In this document: piece after piece, positions 1 through 8,557 of the stretch
Layout: every line of letters begins with the position of its first letter
How positions within the stretch are numbered: the stretch's first letter is position 1
Assembly (NCBI GenBank): GCA_903901975.1
Contig: CAIUTB010000147.1
Location: forward strand, 1 to 64,000
Reading direction: 5' to 3'
DNA length: 64,000 bases
Origin: an uncultured Bacteroidales bacterium
Lineage (GTDB): Bacteria; Bacteroidota; Bacteroidia; Bacteroidales; Paludibacteraceae
Notes under the pieces: model-generated
The model's input: only the letters and a program-made list of their open reading frames with translations
Databases searched by the model: none
What the model was told of the DNA's origin: nothing
Program-made: the position numbers and the translations under genes

Positions 1-66
1 AAAAACATGAAGACCGGTGATCAAAAACTACTGTCGGCTGACGAAATAACCGAGGCTTTGAAATAA
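1..66 (+). CDS. C-terminal end of an upstream protein, possibly histidyl-tRNA synthetase (partial)
   Basis: Frame 1 is open from the window edge and ends at the TAA at 64-66, giving 21 residues that begin KNMKTGDQKLLSADEI. A KNMxTGEQ-like tail followed by a short acidic helix resembles the end of Bacteroidota histidyl-tRNA synthetases, but 21 residues are too few to prove this. A strong hairpin terminator follows at once, which fits the end of a transcription unit. Only the existence of a coding tail is well supported. Confidence 0.4.
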   Translation, partial: KNMKTGDQKLLSADEITEALK

Positions 67-81
67 CTAATAAATTAATAC

Positions 82-117
82 AAAAAACCTGATAATCGAA
101 TGATTATCAGGTTTTTT
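82..117. terminator. Bidirectional Rho-independent terminator
   Basis: Perfect 16-bp inverted repeat (82-97 and 102-117) with a 4-nt loop, A-rich on the left and T-rich on the right. It can serve the upstream + strand gene and the converging minus-strand DUF456 gene. Confidence 0.85.
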
Positions 118-120
118 GTA

Positions 121-603
121 TTATAACACATATCGTATTTCTTCGATGAAATAAAACATAAAAATTCCACATACTATTACCTGAAAAATAGTTCCAATAA
201 TAAAATAAACAAATGAGCTGACTGCGAGATGAATAGCGTCATTGCTTTCTTTTCCCGCAAAAAACTCACCGATAAAAGCTCCCAGAATAGCTCCAATAAA
301 AATTCCATAGATTCCGAAATACATACCTGCCAGCATTCCAGCCATACTTCCCCAGACTCCTTTGGTACTTCCGCCAAATTTTCGTTCTCCCCAACTTGGG
401 ATTAAGTAGTCAAGCCCCTGAATGGCAATGACTAAAATGCCAAATCGAATGAAAGAATGAACTGAAAATTCAGCAACCGAACTATAATGTAAAACGATTA
501 ATCCCAAATAACTGAGAGCTGCACTGGGCAGTTTCTGAAAAAAACAACCGAATAATCCGGCTAGAATCAAAATTCCGGCAAATACAATTAAAAATGTATC
601 CAT
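121..603 (-). CDS. DUF456 family small membrane protein
   Basis: This 160-residue protein is almost entirely hydrophobic, with about four or five membrane segments. The DUF456 hallmark is visible: LDYLIPSWGERKFGGSTKGVWGS at about residues 64-86, followed by glycine-rich helices (GIYGIFIGAILGAFIGEFF). The family sits in the inner membrane and has no firmly assigned function. The gene is monocistronic, converges on the terminator at 82-117, and diverges from the patatin gene across about 175 bp. Its length is normal for the family. The family call is secure; the role is unknown. Confidence 0.85.
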   Translation of the reverse strand: MDTFLIVFAGILILAGLFGCFFQKLPSAALSYLGLIVLHYSSVAEFSVHSFIRFGILVIAIQGLDYLIPSWGERKFGGSTKGVWGSMAGMLAGMYFGIYGIFIGAILGAFIGEFFAGKESNDAIHLAVSSFVYFIIGTIFQVIVCGIFMFYFIEEIRYVL

Positions 604-753
604 AGGGTGCTATTTTTATATAAGGAAAGTTGAACAAAATCTTTCAACGATTTCTGCTTGCAAATATAGATTAAATAAAATAAGAAAAGAGATTTTGAAT
701 GAAAATATACGAGATTTAAACACTTTTTTGTAGTGTTTTTTTTAGGAATAATC

Positions 754-761
754 TATCTTTG
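754..761 (+). promoter_or_regulatory. Bacteroidota-type -7 box (TATCTTTG)
   Basis: TATCTTTG matches the TAnnTTTG -7 consensus and lies 17 nt before the patatin ATG. A TTTG at 727-730 could be the -33 element, with slightly long spacing. Confidence 0.6.
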
Positions 762-778
762 TAGCAAAATTAAGAGCT

Positions 779-1573
779 ATGAACGTAATGAGTATTTACA
801 ATCAGAAACCTTATAAAATAGGTATCGCCCTAAGTGGAGGTGGCATCAAAGGTCTCTGTCATGCCGGTGTGTTAAAGGCACTTGAAGAACACGGAATTAA
901 ACCTGATATTTTGTCAGGTGTAAGTGCCGGAGCGGTGGTTGGCGCATTGTACTCTGACGGGTATTCGCCGGATGAAATTGCTGCCCTATTTGAAGAAATA
1001 AATTTTCGGAATATGACTAAAATTAGTATTCCGGACGGCGGATTTTTCAAAACAGATATTTTTCAGAACTTTTTAAACGCAAAGCTACGTGCTAAGACTT
1101 TTGAAGAGCTCAGCATCCCCTTGCGGGTAGTAGCCACTGATTTAGACAAAGGGCAAAGCGTTACCTTTACTTCAGGAAAGTTGGTAGAGCCTATTGTAGC
1201 ATCCTGTAGTTTTCCGGTGTTATTTAGCCCTAAAGTAATTGATGGTGTACATTATGTTGACGGCGGTGTGCTTAAAAATTTTCCGGTATCGACTATTCGA
1301 AATGAATGTGACAAAGTGATTGGTATCAATGCCAGTCCGCTGGTTGCCGACAAATACAAGCAAAGTATTTTGAATGTGGCTACCCGTTCCTACAATTTTA
1401 TGTTCAAAGCCAATATATTCTACGACAAAGAGCTTTGCGATTTACTGATTGAACCTGTTGATATGGGAAATTACGAAACTTTTGATGTGGATAAAGGTCG
1501 AGAGATTTTCGAACTCGGTTATCGATCAACAAAACAATTGCTCGAAAACAAATTGAGTACTAAGGTTGTTTAA
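779..1573 (+). CDS. Patatin-like phospholipase (RssA-type)
   Basis: Predicted serine lipid acyl hydrolase with a Ser-Asp catalytic dyad. The 264-residue protein shows the patatin motifs in order: oxyanion-hole GGGIKG (residues 20-25), nucleophile elbow GVSAG with Ser49, and the Asp of DGG at residue 161. There is no signal peptide and no C-terminal barrel or surface-antigen domain, so it is the short cytoplasmic RssA-like type rather than the longer outer-membrane type. It has its own -7 box and is followed by the aminotransferase promoter, so it is probably transcribed alone. The substrate cannot be read from the sequence. Confidence 0.9.
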   Translation: MNVMSIYNQKPYKIGIALSGGGIKGLCHAGVLKALEEHGIKPDILSGVSAGAVVGALYSDGYSPDEIAALFEEINFRNMTKISIPDGGFFKTDIFQNFLNAKLRAKTFEELSIPLRVVATDLDKGQSVTFTSGKLVEPIVASCSFPVLFSPKVIDGVHYVDGGVLKNFPVSTIRNECDKVIGINASPLVADKYKQSILNVATRSYNFMFKANIFYDKELCDLLIEPVDMGNYETFDVDKGREIFELGYRSTKQLLENKLSTKVV

Positions 1574-1630
1574 TGGTCTGTTTGTGTTACACGAATGAAC
1601 TCAAAACGTGCAGATTTAATTTTTTTTGAT

Positions 1631-1638
1631 TACTTTTG
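1631..1638 (+). promoter_or_regulatory. -7 box (TACTTTTG) that fixes the aminotransferase start
   Basis: TACTTTTG lies 33 nt before the ATG at 1672. An in-frame TTG at 1636 would overlap this box, so 1672 is the more credible start. Confidence 0.6.
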
Positions 1639-1671
1639 TGCCACAATAATTACCCAAAAACCAATCAAATT

Positions 1672-2865
1672 ATGTTTCCAGTATCAGAACGTTTGGCAGC
1701 TCTTTCTCCTTCCGAAACGCTTGCTATGTCTCAAAAAAGTAACGAGTTAAAAGCTCAGGGCTTTGATGTAATTAATCTCAGTGTTGGAGAACCTGACTTT
1801 AACACACCCGACCACATTAAAGAAGCAGCTAAACAAGCTGTGGATAACAACTTTTCTTTTTATTCACCGGTACCAGGCTATCCTGCATTGCGCAACGCTA
1901 TTTGTGCCAAGTTGAAATCTGAAAATGGCTTGGAATATAAACCGGAGCAAATTGTTTGTTCAAACGGTGCTAAACAGTCGGTTTGTAATGTCCTTTTGGC
2001 GATTATTGGCAAGGGTGACGAAGTAATTATTCCCGCTCCTTATTGGGTTAGTTATCCCGAAATGGTAAAAATTGCTGACGGAACATCTGTTGAAGTATAT
2101 GCCGGAATCGAGCAGGATTTCAAAATCACAGCAGCTCAGTTGGAAGCAGCTATTACTCCTAAATCAAAAGCCATTATCCTTTGCTCGCCTTCCAACCCAA
2201 CCGGAAGTGTGTACAGCAAAGAAGAATTGAAAGGATTGGCTGATGTTTTGGCCAGGTATCCGAATATCATTATTTTGTCTGACGAAATTTACGAACATAT
2301 CAACTATTTAGGCATTCACGAAAGTATTGCTCAGTTTGAGAATGTACGTGAACGCGTGGTTATTATCAACGGTGTGTCGAAAGGTTATGCCATGACCGGA
2401 TGGCGTTTAGGCTGGATTGCTGCACCAAAATGGATTGCTTCTGCTTGTAACACCTTACAAGGACAATATACTTCCGGACCCTGTTCGGTAACTCAAAAAG
2501 CTGCTGAAGCTGCTTATACCGGCGACCAGACTTGTGTTGAAACGATGCGTGTAGCTTTCGAGCGTCGCAAAAACTTAGTAGTGAAACTGGCTCGTGAAAT
2601 TCCGGGTTTGATTACCAACGATCCACAGGGTGCATTCTATATTTTCCCTGATTGCAGCTCATTTTTAGGAAAATCATTCAACGGTAGAATTATTCATAAA
2701 TCGGGCGACTTAGCCATGTATTTATTGGAAGAAGGTCATGTGGCTTGTGTGGGTGGTGACGCTTTTGGTGCTCCTAACTGTATCCGTATGTCGTATGCCA
2801 CATCGGACGAAAATCTGGTGAAAGCCTTTGGCTGGATTAAAGAAGCATTAACTAAATTAGCCTAA
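1672..2865 (+). CDS. Pyridoxal-phosphate aminotransferase, aspartate aminotransferase-like (class I)
   Basis: Transfers an amino group between an amino acid, probably aspartate, and 2-oxoglutarate, using PLP in the cytoplasm. The 397-residue protein has the fold-type I signatures: SVGEPDF near residue 37, the SNPTG substrate loop at 174-178, SDEIYEH near 203, and the PLP lysine K237 in SKGYAMTGWRLGW. Length and motifs fit the I-gamma subgroup found in Bacillus, Thermus and many Bacteroidota. The start was set at 1672 because the upstream in-frame TTG falls in the promoter. A strong terminator follows. Exact amino-acid specificity is inference. Confidence 0.9.
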   Translation: MFPVSERLAALSPSETLAMSQKSNELKAQGFDVINLSVGEPDFNTPDHIKEAAKQAVDNNFSFYSPVPGYPALRNAICAKLKSENGLEYKPEQIVCSNGAKQSVCNVLLAIIGKGDEVIIPAPYWVSYPEMVKIADGTSVEVYAGIEQDFKITAAQLEAAITPKSKAIILCSPSNPTGSVYSKEELKGLADVLARYPNIIILSDEIYEHINYLGIHESIAQFENVRERVVIINGVSKGYAMTGWRLGWIAAPKWIASACNTLQGQYTSGPCSVTQKAAEAAYTGDQTCVETMRVAFERRKNLVVKLAREIPGLITNDPQGAFYIFPDCSSFLGKSFNGRIIHKSGDLAMYLLEEGHVACVGGDAFGAPNCIRMSYATSDENLVKAFGWIKEALTKLA

Positions 2866-2894
2866 GCAAATTAGCAAACTCATAATAATAACTA

Positions 2895-2932
2895 ACCCCG
2901 TCGCATAAAGTGACGGGGTCGGTTTGTTTTTT
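2895..2932 (+). terminator. Rho-independent terminator after the aminotransferase
   Basis: GC-rich stem ACCCCGTC / GACGGGGT (2895-2902 and 2912-2919) with a 9-nt loop, followed by a T-rich tract. Confidence 0.8.
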
Positions 2933-3000
2933 GGACACAGGCTGCTTTTGCTTTTTAATCGATTTTATAGAGTAACCAGATGAATTTGGGACTAATCAAC

Positions 3001-5076
3001 TCAATAAATTATTTTATATGTATGAAAGGATTGCCCGTGTTGTACCTGCAGTAAATATAAACCTTTTCGGGTCATTGGAAGTAAAACTTGGGATGAAAAA
3101 GTATGTGTGCTGAATAGTTTCTTGCCCGTTGCATCAAGCACATTAATATTGGAATCGATGGAAAGATTTTTGAGAATGATTCCCTGAAGAGTTTTTGTCC
3201 ATAGTAAGGTATTGGCCTCAGTCTTATCGAGAGGTGTACTCATGGAGGTTTGCACCATTACCTGATTCGAAACCGCACCGCCGTTTCCAAGAGGGGTAAC
3301 TGTATAGTAATAAGTTTTATTGGGCTGAAGTCCTGTGACCTGATAAGTCAACACATTTCCAACAGATTTTGGATAGCCGGAAACAGAAAGCTGTGAGTAA
3401 ACGGGCACATTCGAAACCAGTCTTACGTTATCAATAACAACACGCTTTCCAATATCAGTATAAAGTGCTATAACGGATATGGAGGTAGCAACGGGTAGAT
3501 TCACGCTGAAATCCTGAAATACAACCGCCGTTGTCCATGATGTAACTAAAATATTATCAAGCGATACCCTCAATAAAGCTCCATTGTCGCTCCCATATTG
3601 TTGAGCACGAACAGTCAATGTGCTGGCTGCCATCGAAAGGTTTTGAGCAGGCAGTGTAAGTTTTCCGAAATCAGTGGAAGATCCAAGTTTCTCAGTTCCA
3701 CCAGTGTTAATTGTATATCCACTTTTCGACCAGTTGTTAGGCAGCGCCAACAGAAACTCCTCACTAATTAGCGAATTTGGGGTCGTTCCGGTTTGTTCTA
3801 TGTTGTACACATTCAGGTTGTAAGCACTTGCTCCAGAGGAGGGTGTCCAGTCCGCCAAAAAACTGCTGTTGGTAGCATTTGCTGCAGGTAGTGCTGCAAA
3901 ATCGTCTATGGTGGTCGTTGTCAATCTCAAATTCACAGTGCTGATTCCAGCTCCGGAAATGCTGAGTATAGCCGACTGATTTCCAACTGAATTTGCTGTA
4001 TAATGCAATTTGAAAGAAGTACCTGCTTCTGCTTCTGCTTTGGAAATGGATGATTTATCCACCGAAAAATTAGCAGCATTAATACCTCCCAGGCTTAAAG
4101 TCAGATTTCCTGTCAGGTTATTTGCTTTCAGATTGATGGTAGTGTCTTTTGCCTGCTGATAGAGTGTATTACCCAAATATATGCTGTCATTATCGTTTGG
4201 CCAGTTTAAATAAGGGAAAGTGATACTACCATCAAGTCGGTAAGGTATCGTAGTAAGGTTTCCCCAAATATATTCAATCAGTTCGGGATGGTCGATAAAT
4301 GGATTACGGTTTTTCTGAATTCCATACACCTGATCGTTTCGGGTAGTTTCTTTCATGCTGACAACATCCTGTCGGTGCCATTGTAACAATAATGTTTGTG
4401 CCCAGGGTTTAAAAACCGGATAGGTATTATTCTGCATCATATTTTCCGGCTTGGAAGTATCCCATTTTCGGGCATAATGCTCGTACGCAGTAGCGATATA
4501 AAAGTAGGACCGTGCAAAATCGCCTTTAAATTGGTTTGCAGGTTCAAATACATTTCCGATATAGCCATCATAAATAGCTGAACCTATTTTACTTACACCG
4601 TTATCGGTTGTAGGTGTTCCGCTAACCACACCCAAAGGGTTGTCGTTTTTCGACATGTTAGTGCTGCCATCGGCCGGATATAAATGATTCAAATCTTTGG
4701 CAGGACAATCAGGATGGGTTATATCGCAGCCCCACCAACTTTTAGGAACAGAATGTTCAATCTCGATAGTTGAACCAAAAGCTGTAAAATTAGGATTAGG
4801 ATCGGGATATAAACGAATATTAGCAGAATACATATCGACCACTGAATTGTTTGACAAATCTCGGTCGGTATAATAAAATCCTTCCCAGGTATTGCCTTTT
4901 CCTGAGCCATAGCCCAAATAATGGGTGGTATCCTGACAAATAATGTTATGCAATTCAGTTTTTAAAGCAGCCCCTTTTTTGCCTTCCAGACTATTGTAAT
5001 AGCCTGTAGGAATACTTGCAAATGCTGTGAAAACTATCAAGCATAGCGAAATGGCTGAAATACTTTTTTTTAGCAT
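3001..5076 (-). CDS. Secreted endonuclease I family nuclease with T9SS sorting domain (paralogue 1)
   Basis: Predicted extracellular non-specific nuclease. Order along the 691 residues: signal peptide (1-20); endonuclease I domain (about 24-273) with the metal/His motif EHSVPKSWWG, the DLNHLYPADG segment and the family ending NRNPFIDHPELIEYIWG; a beta-sandwich region with NAANFSVDKSSISKAEA; a fibronectin III-like stretch; then a C-terminal sorting domain ending GLYLLQVQHGQSFHTYKIIY. Such endings direct export through the type IX system and processing at the surface. It is last of three tandem minus-strand paralogues, 67 bp downstream of the next. Adjacency and similarity suggest local duplication. 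Nucleic-acid scavenging is inference. Confidence 0.88.
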   Translation of the reverse strand: MLKKSISAISLCLIVFTAFASIPTGYYNSLEGKKGAALKTELHNIICQDTTHYLGYGSGKGNTWEGFYYTDRDLSNNSVVDMYSANIRLYPDPNPNFTAFGSTIEIEHSVPKSWWGCDITHPDCPAKDLNHLYPADGSTNMSKNDNPLGVVSGTPTTDNGVSKIGSAIYDGYIGNVFEPANQFKGDFARSYFYIATAYEHYARKWDTSKPENMMQNNTYPVFKPWAQTLLLQWHRQDVVSMKETTRNDQVYGIQKNRNPFIDHPELIEYIWGNLTTIPYRLDGSITFPYLNWPNDNDSIYLGNTLYQQAKDTTINLKANNLTGNLTLSLGGINAANFSVDKSSISKAEAEAGTSFKLHYTANSVGNQSAILSISGAGISTVNLRLTTTTIDDFAALPAANATNSSFLADWTPSSGASAYNLNVYNIEQTGTTPNSLISEEFLLALPNNWSKSGYTINTGGTEKLGSSTDFGKLTLPAQNLSMAASTLTVRAQQYGSDNGALLRVSLDNILVTSWTTAVVFQDFSVNLPVATSISVIALYTDIGKRVVIDNVRLVSNVPVYSQLSVSGYPKSVGNVLTYQVTGLQPNKTYYYTVTPLGNGGAVSNQVMVQTSMSTPLDKTEANTLLWTKTLQGIILKNLSIDSNINVLDATGKKLFSTHTFSSQVLLPMTRKGLYLLQVQHGQSFHTYKIIY

Positions 5077-5143
5077 ATTAATTGCTCTCTTTTAGAAAGA
5101 CAGAATATTATGAACTAGCTGTTTTGATTTAAATAAAAATCAG

Positions 5144-7189
5144 TTAATAAATCACTTTACTACTGATAAATTCGTTGTCTTTTTGAATTTTCAGCAAATA
5201 AACTCCATGTAAATTTAGTTTTATCTGTACTTCATCATTAACCATTGTTGAAGCCATTTTTTCACCCATAAGATTGTATAGGGTTACCTGGCTATTTCCC
5301 GGCAAATTACGAACGATAATACCATTTGAGATAATAAACCAATTCACACTGTAATTTGAAATGGATGTAACCGCATCGTTAATTGCCGTAATAGCTTGTA
5401 TCTGATTGGAGACAGTAGCCGAATTTCCTTGTGGTGTTACCGAATAGTAATATGTGCTATTGGGTTGCAATGAGCTAACGCTTGCAGTCAATACATTTCC
5501 AACGGTAGTGGGGTAACCGTTTACTGAAAGTGGAGTTTCAACTGCAGCCTGAGTTGTTAGTTTTACGTAATCAACATAAACCCGAATACTTTTATTTGCC
5601 GATAAGCTAATTGTTGAAGCACTTGTTTTTGCAGGTATATTAACACTGAAGTCCTGATTGACTACTGCCGTAACAAAAGATGTTACAGAGTCAGCATTCA
5701 CTTTTAGGATTAGTTTAGCTCCAGCATCATTACTATATTGTTTTGCACGTACCACTAAAGTCGTTGGAGTTGACATATTAAGTGATGAAGAAGTAATACT
5801 ACCACTACTACTTCCCGAAGCAAGTCGGATATTGCTTGCCAGTGTATTATCGGTGTAAGGAATACTAGTCCATCCGGTTGGTAACCCAGTCAGGAAATCT
5901 TCTTCCAGCAATGTTTTGGGTTGTGTTGCGCCACTGCTTTGTAAAGAAAATACATTCAAGTTATAGCCTGTAGCATTGGCTGAAACGGTCCAGTTGGCTG
6001 TAAAGCTATTGTTGGTTATATCGGATGCCGGTAATGCCAAAAACTCGTCGGATGAAACGACTTTAAGTATTACAGAAGTGCTTGTGATGCTATCTCCGGA
6101 AATGCTAAGTTGAGCGGTTTTTGCGCCGATAGAATTTGCATTGAATTGTATTAGCAGTTTATAACCTGCTTCAGCAGTAGCCTTTGCAACGATGTTGGAT
6201 TGAATGGAAAAATCTGCCGCATTAGCACCTCCAATAGACACCGACAAATCACCCTTCAGGTTAGATGCTTTGATAAAAATAGATGCCGTATCGGTTTGTA
6301 GATAAACCACTTTGCCAAAATCGACCGTTGTGCCTACTGCAGGTGAGCTCAGAAAAGGTATGCTTACATTTCCATTCGGCGTAAAAGGAACTGTACTCAG
6401 TTTTCCCCATACATATTCGGCCATCAGCGGATAATCAATATAGGGATTGCGGTTTCCCTGGATTTTGTATATTTCGTTGTTGCGGTCAATCTCTTTTTGG
6501 CTCACCGGGTCTTGTGCGCACCATTTCAGGAACAAATCCACCGTCCATTGTTCAAAAACCGGATAAGTATTGTTGTCGAGTTGGTTTACCGAATTGCCCG
6601 TCCATTTGGCCGAAAAATCTTCGTAACTTGTAACCATATACATATACGACCGTGCAAAATCACCTTTATATTCGTCGGCCGGCTCCCAGGCATCGATAGT
6701 ACCACCGGGGCGACTGCTCGATTTACCAACTTTGATAACACCGTTTGTATAAGTAGTTGAAATATCCACTACGGCTATTGGCCAGCTTCCCTTGGATGAA
6801 TTAGCCGAACTGTTGGATGGATTCAGATTGAATAAATCGTTGTAAGTTTGACCCGTTGTGCCACCCCACCAGCTATTAGCAACTGAATGTTCAATGTTCA
6901 TACCACTTGCAGCCGAAGTTCCATTAAATGCTATGTGATTGCTGGAGTACATGTCCCAAACTGTTCCATCCTCGGGACGAATATCCGTTTTTGGAAAAGC
7001 TCCCCAGGTACTGCTTGCACCACTTCCATAACCTGGAGGTGTGGCTTTCATAACGATAAGATGAAGTGCTGTTTTTAGTTCCGCCTGTTTTTTTCCAATC
7101 GCCGAGTCATAATATCCCGAAGGAATTTGGGCGAAAACCGATAAAACGAGTAGAAAATGAAGCGAAAATAATAGAATAGATTTTTTCAT
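5144..7189 (-). CDS. Secreted endonuclease I family nuclease with T9SS sorting domain (paralogue 2)
   Basis: At 681 residues it has the same architecture as its downstream neighbour: signal peptide, endonuclease I domain with NIEHSVANSWWG and GNRNPYIDYPLMAEYVWG, the NAADFSIQS beta-sandwich repeat unit, a fibronectin III-like unit and a T9SS sorting domain ending GVYLLKIQKDNEFISSKVIY. The catalytic His context is kept, but the equivalent of DLNHLYPADG reads DLFNLNPSNS, losing the acidic residue. Substrate range or activity may therefore differ. The two long paralogues align end to end, which supports duplication of a whole gene rather than domain shuffling. Confidence 0.87.
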   Translation of the reverse strand: MKKSILLFSLHFLLVLSVFAQIPSGYYDSAIGKKQAELKTALHLIVMKATPPGYGSGASSTWGAFPKTDIRPEDGTVWDMYSSNHIAFNGTSAASGMNIEHSVANSWWGGTTGQTYNDLFNLNPSNSSANSSKGSWPIAVVDISTTYTNGVIKVGKSSSRPGGTIDAWEPADEYKGDFARSYMYMVTSYEDFSAKWTGNSVNQLDNNTYPVFEQWTVDLFLKWCAQDPVSQKEIDRNNEIYKIQGNRNPYIDYPLMAEYVWGKLSTVPFTPNGNVSIPFLSSPAVGTTVDFGKVVYLQTDTASIFIKASNLKGDLSVSIGGANAADFSIQSNIVAKATAEAGYKLLIQFNANSIGAKTAQLSISGDSITSTSVILKVVSSDEFLALPASDITNNSFTANWTVSANATGYNLNVFSLQSSGATQPKTLLEEDFLTGLPTGWTSIPYTDNTLASNIRLASGSSSGSITSSSLNMSTPTTLVVRAKQYSNDAGAKLILKVNADSVTSFVTAVVNQDFSVNIPAKTSASTISLSANKSIRVYVDYVKLTTQAAVETPLSVNGYPTTVGNVLTASVSSLQPNSTYYYSVTPQGNSATVSNQIQAITAINDAVTSISNYSVNWFIISNGIIVRNLPGNSQVTLYNLMGEKMASTMVNDEVQIKLNLHGVYLLKIQKDNEFISSKVIY

Positions 7190-7267
7190 AAAAAATTATA
7201 TAGACAAAAAGAGAGAACCTGCAACAAGTAATCTTGCTGATTCTCCCTTTTTTAAGCGATTATTTTA

Positions 7268-8320
7268 TTATTTGGAGACAATAAATTTTTGAAATGATTT
7301 TTTAGCCCCTGACTCCAGCTGTAAAATATACATCCCATTGATAAGCTGACTTACCGAAATTGTTTTATCAATATTTAATTGATTTTTTGCCAATTGTTGT
7401 CCATTCAAATTGTAAATAGAATAGCTTAGATTTTCTTCATCCGATTGGATGTTTAATTCGCTCTGAACCGGATTTGGTGAAATTGAAAATTGAACCTTCA
7501 ATTGTTCTAATCCAGCCGATAAAGTCCAGGGTTCGCCTTTGTGCGTTCCCCAGATATATTCAGCCAGCTCGGGATGATCGATAAAGGGGTTTCGGTTATG
7601 TTGTACGCCCTGTACAGCATCATTACGCCCTGTTTCTTTTACACTTACCGGATCCTGACGAGTCCATTTTAAATACAAAGCAACTCCATAAGTTGAAAAA
7701 CCGGAATTAGAGCCATAAATATCGGTGGCACCTGAAGCCCAACTTTGACACACACTTGCATAACGGGTTGCCATATACAAATAGGTACGGGCTAAATCAC
7801 CTTTATACTCATTAATTGGTTCAAAAACAGTTCCGGAATATTCAGCCATCGTTGACGAACCAAGTTTTCCACCGTTGCCGGAGGTATAAGTTGCAGTACC
7901 AACTTCACCGTAAGGATAATTATTTCGTTCTCCATTTACTTTTCCATCAGTAGGATACACATTAAATAAGTCGCTTACCATAGGCGCAGCTGAGCCAAAC
8001 CAACTTTGAGGAGAAGTATGTTCGCGATTGTAGCAATCACATTCTACTTTATAATTACCACATTGATTGGTTGAAAGAGTAAATGTACAATTGGAATACA
8101 TATCCCAAATTTTGCCGGCAGAATTTAGATCAGTTTTTCCATAAGCTGTCCATAAGCCAGCGTATCCAACATCCGTTGTTCCGGCTGAAATAATGGTTTG
8201 AAGTGAAAGGCGCAAGGCATCCCCGGTTTTGCCTACTGCTGTGTTGTAATAACCTGTTGGCTCAACAGAATAAGCATAAATAGAAAGACTGAAAAGAAAC
8301 AGTGTAATAAATTTTCGCAT
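7268..8320 (-). CDS. Secreted endonuclease I family nuclease with T9SS sorting domain (paralogue 3, short form)
   Basis: A 350-residue version lacking the middle beta-sandwich and fibronectin-like units. The nuclease domain (about residues 20-270) has NREHTSPQSWFG, DLFNVYPTDGKVNGERNN and NRNPFIDHPELAEYIWG. A type A sorting domain follows directly, with the SISPNPVQSELNI opening and IYNLNGQ. The reading frame extends 57 nt upstream, but the signal peptide begins at the internal Met (MRKFITLFLFSLSIYAYS), so 8320 is the likely start. It is the first gene of the three-gene minus-strand cluster. It looks closer to ordinary Bacteroidota secreted endonuclease I than the two long paralogues do. Confidence 0.88.
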   Translation of the reverse strand: MRKFITLFLFSLSIYAYSVEPTGYYNTAVGKTGDALRLSLQTIISAGTTDVGYAGLWTAYGKTDLNSAGKIWDMYSNCTFTLSTNQCGNYKVECDCYNREHTSPQSWFGSAAPMVSDLFNVYPTDGKVNGERNNYPYGEVGTATYTSGNGGKLGSSTMAEYSGTVFEPINEYKGDLARTYLYMATRYASVCQSWASGATDIYGSNSGFSTYGVALYLKWTRQDPVSVKETGRNDAVQGVQHNRNPFIDHPELAEYIWGTHKGEPWTLSAGLEQLKVQFSISPNPVQSELNIQSDEENLSYSIYNLNGQQLAKNQLNIDKTISVSQLINGMYILQLESGAKKSFQKFIVSK

Positions 8321-8531
8321 AAGATAAATAGTACTAATTTCAAATTTGTAACATTTTGCCCAAAATAAAGCCTGCAAATGTATAGAATATGTTTTGAATT
8401 CTTATTCCTTTTCACAATTTTAAGTATATTGTGCATAAAAATACAGTGAATCTTAATCAATGTCAATGTAAAGTTTATAGAATATGACATTTTAATTACA
8501 ATTTACAGATTACGATACTGAAAGAAACCAT

Positions 8532-8539
8532 TACATTTG
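8532..8539 (+). promoter_or_regulatory. -7 box (TACATTTG) for the S9 peptidase
   Basis: Exact TAnnTTTG match, 18 nt before the peptidase ATG. Confidence 0.6.
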
Positions 8540-8557
8540 CACATCATTTAAATTTGA

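Noticed and set aside
1636..1671. Upstream TTG start for the aminotransferase
   Set aside because: It overlaps a TAnnTTTG -7 box and adds residues absent from the family.
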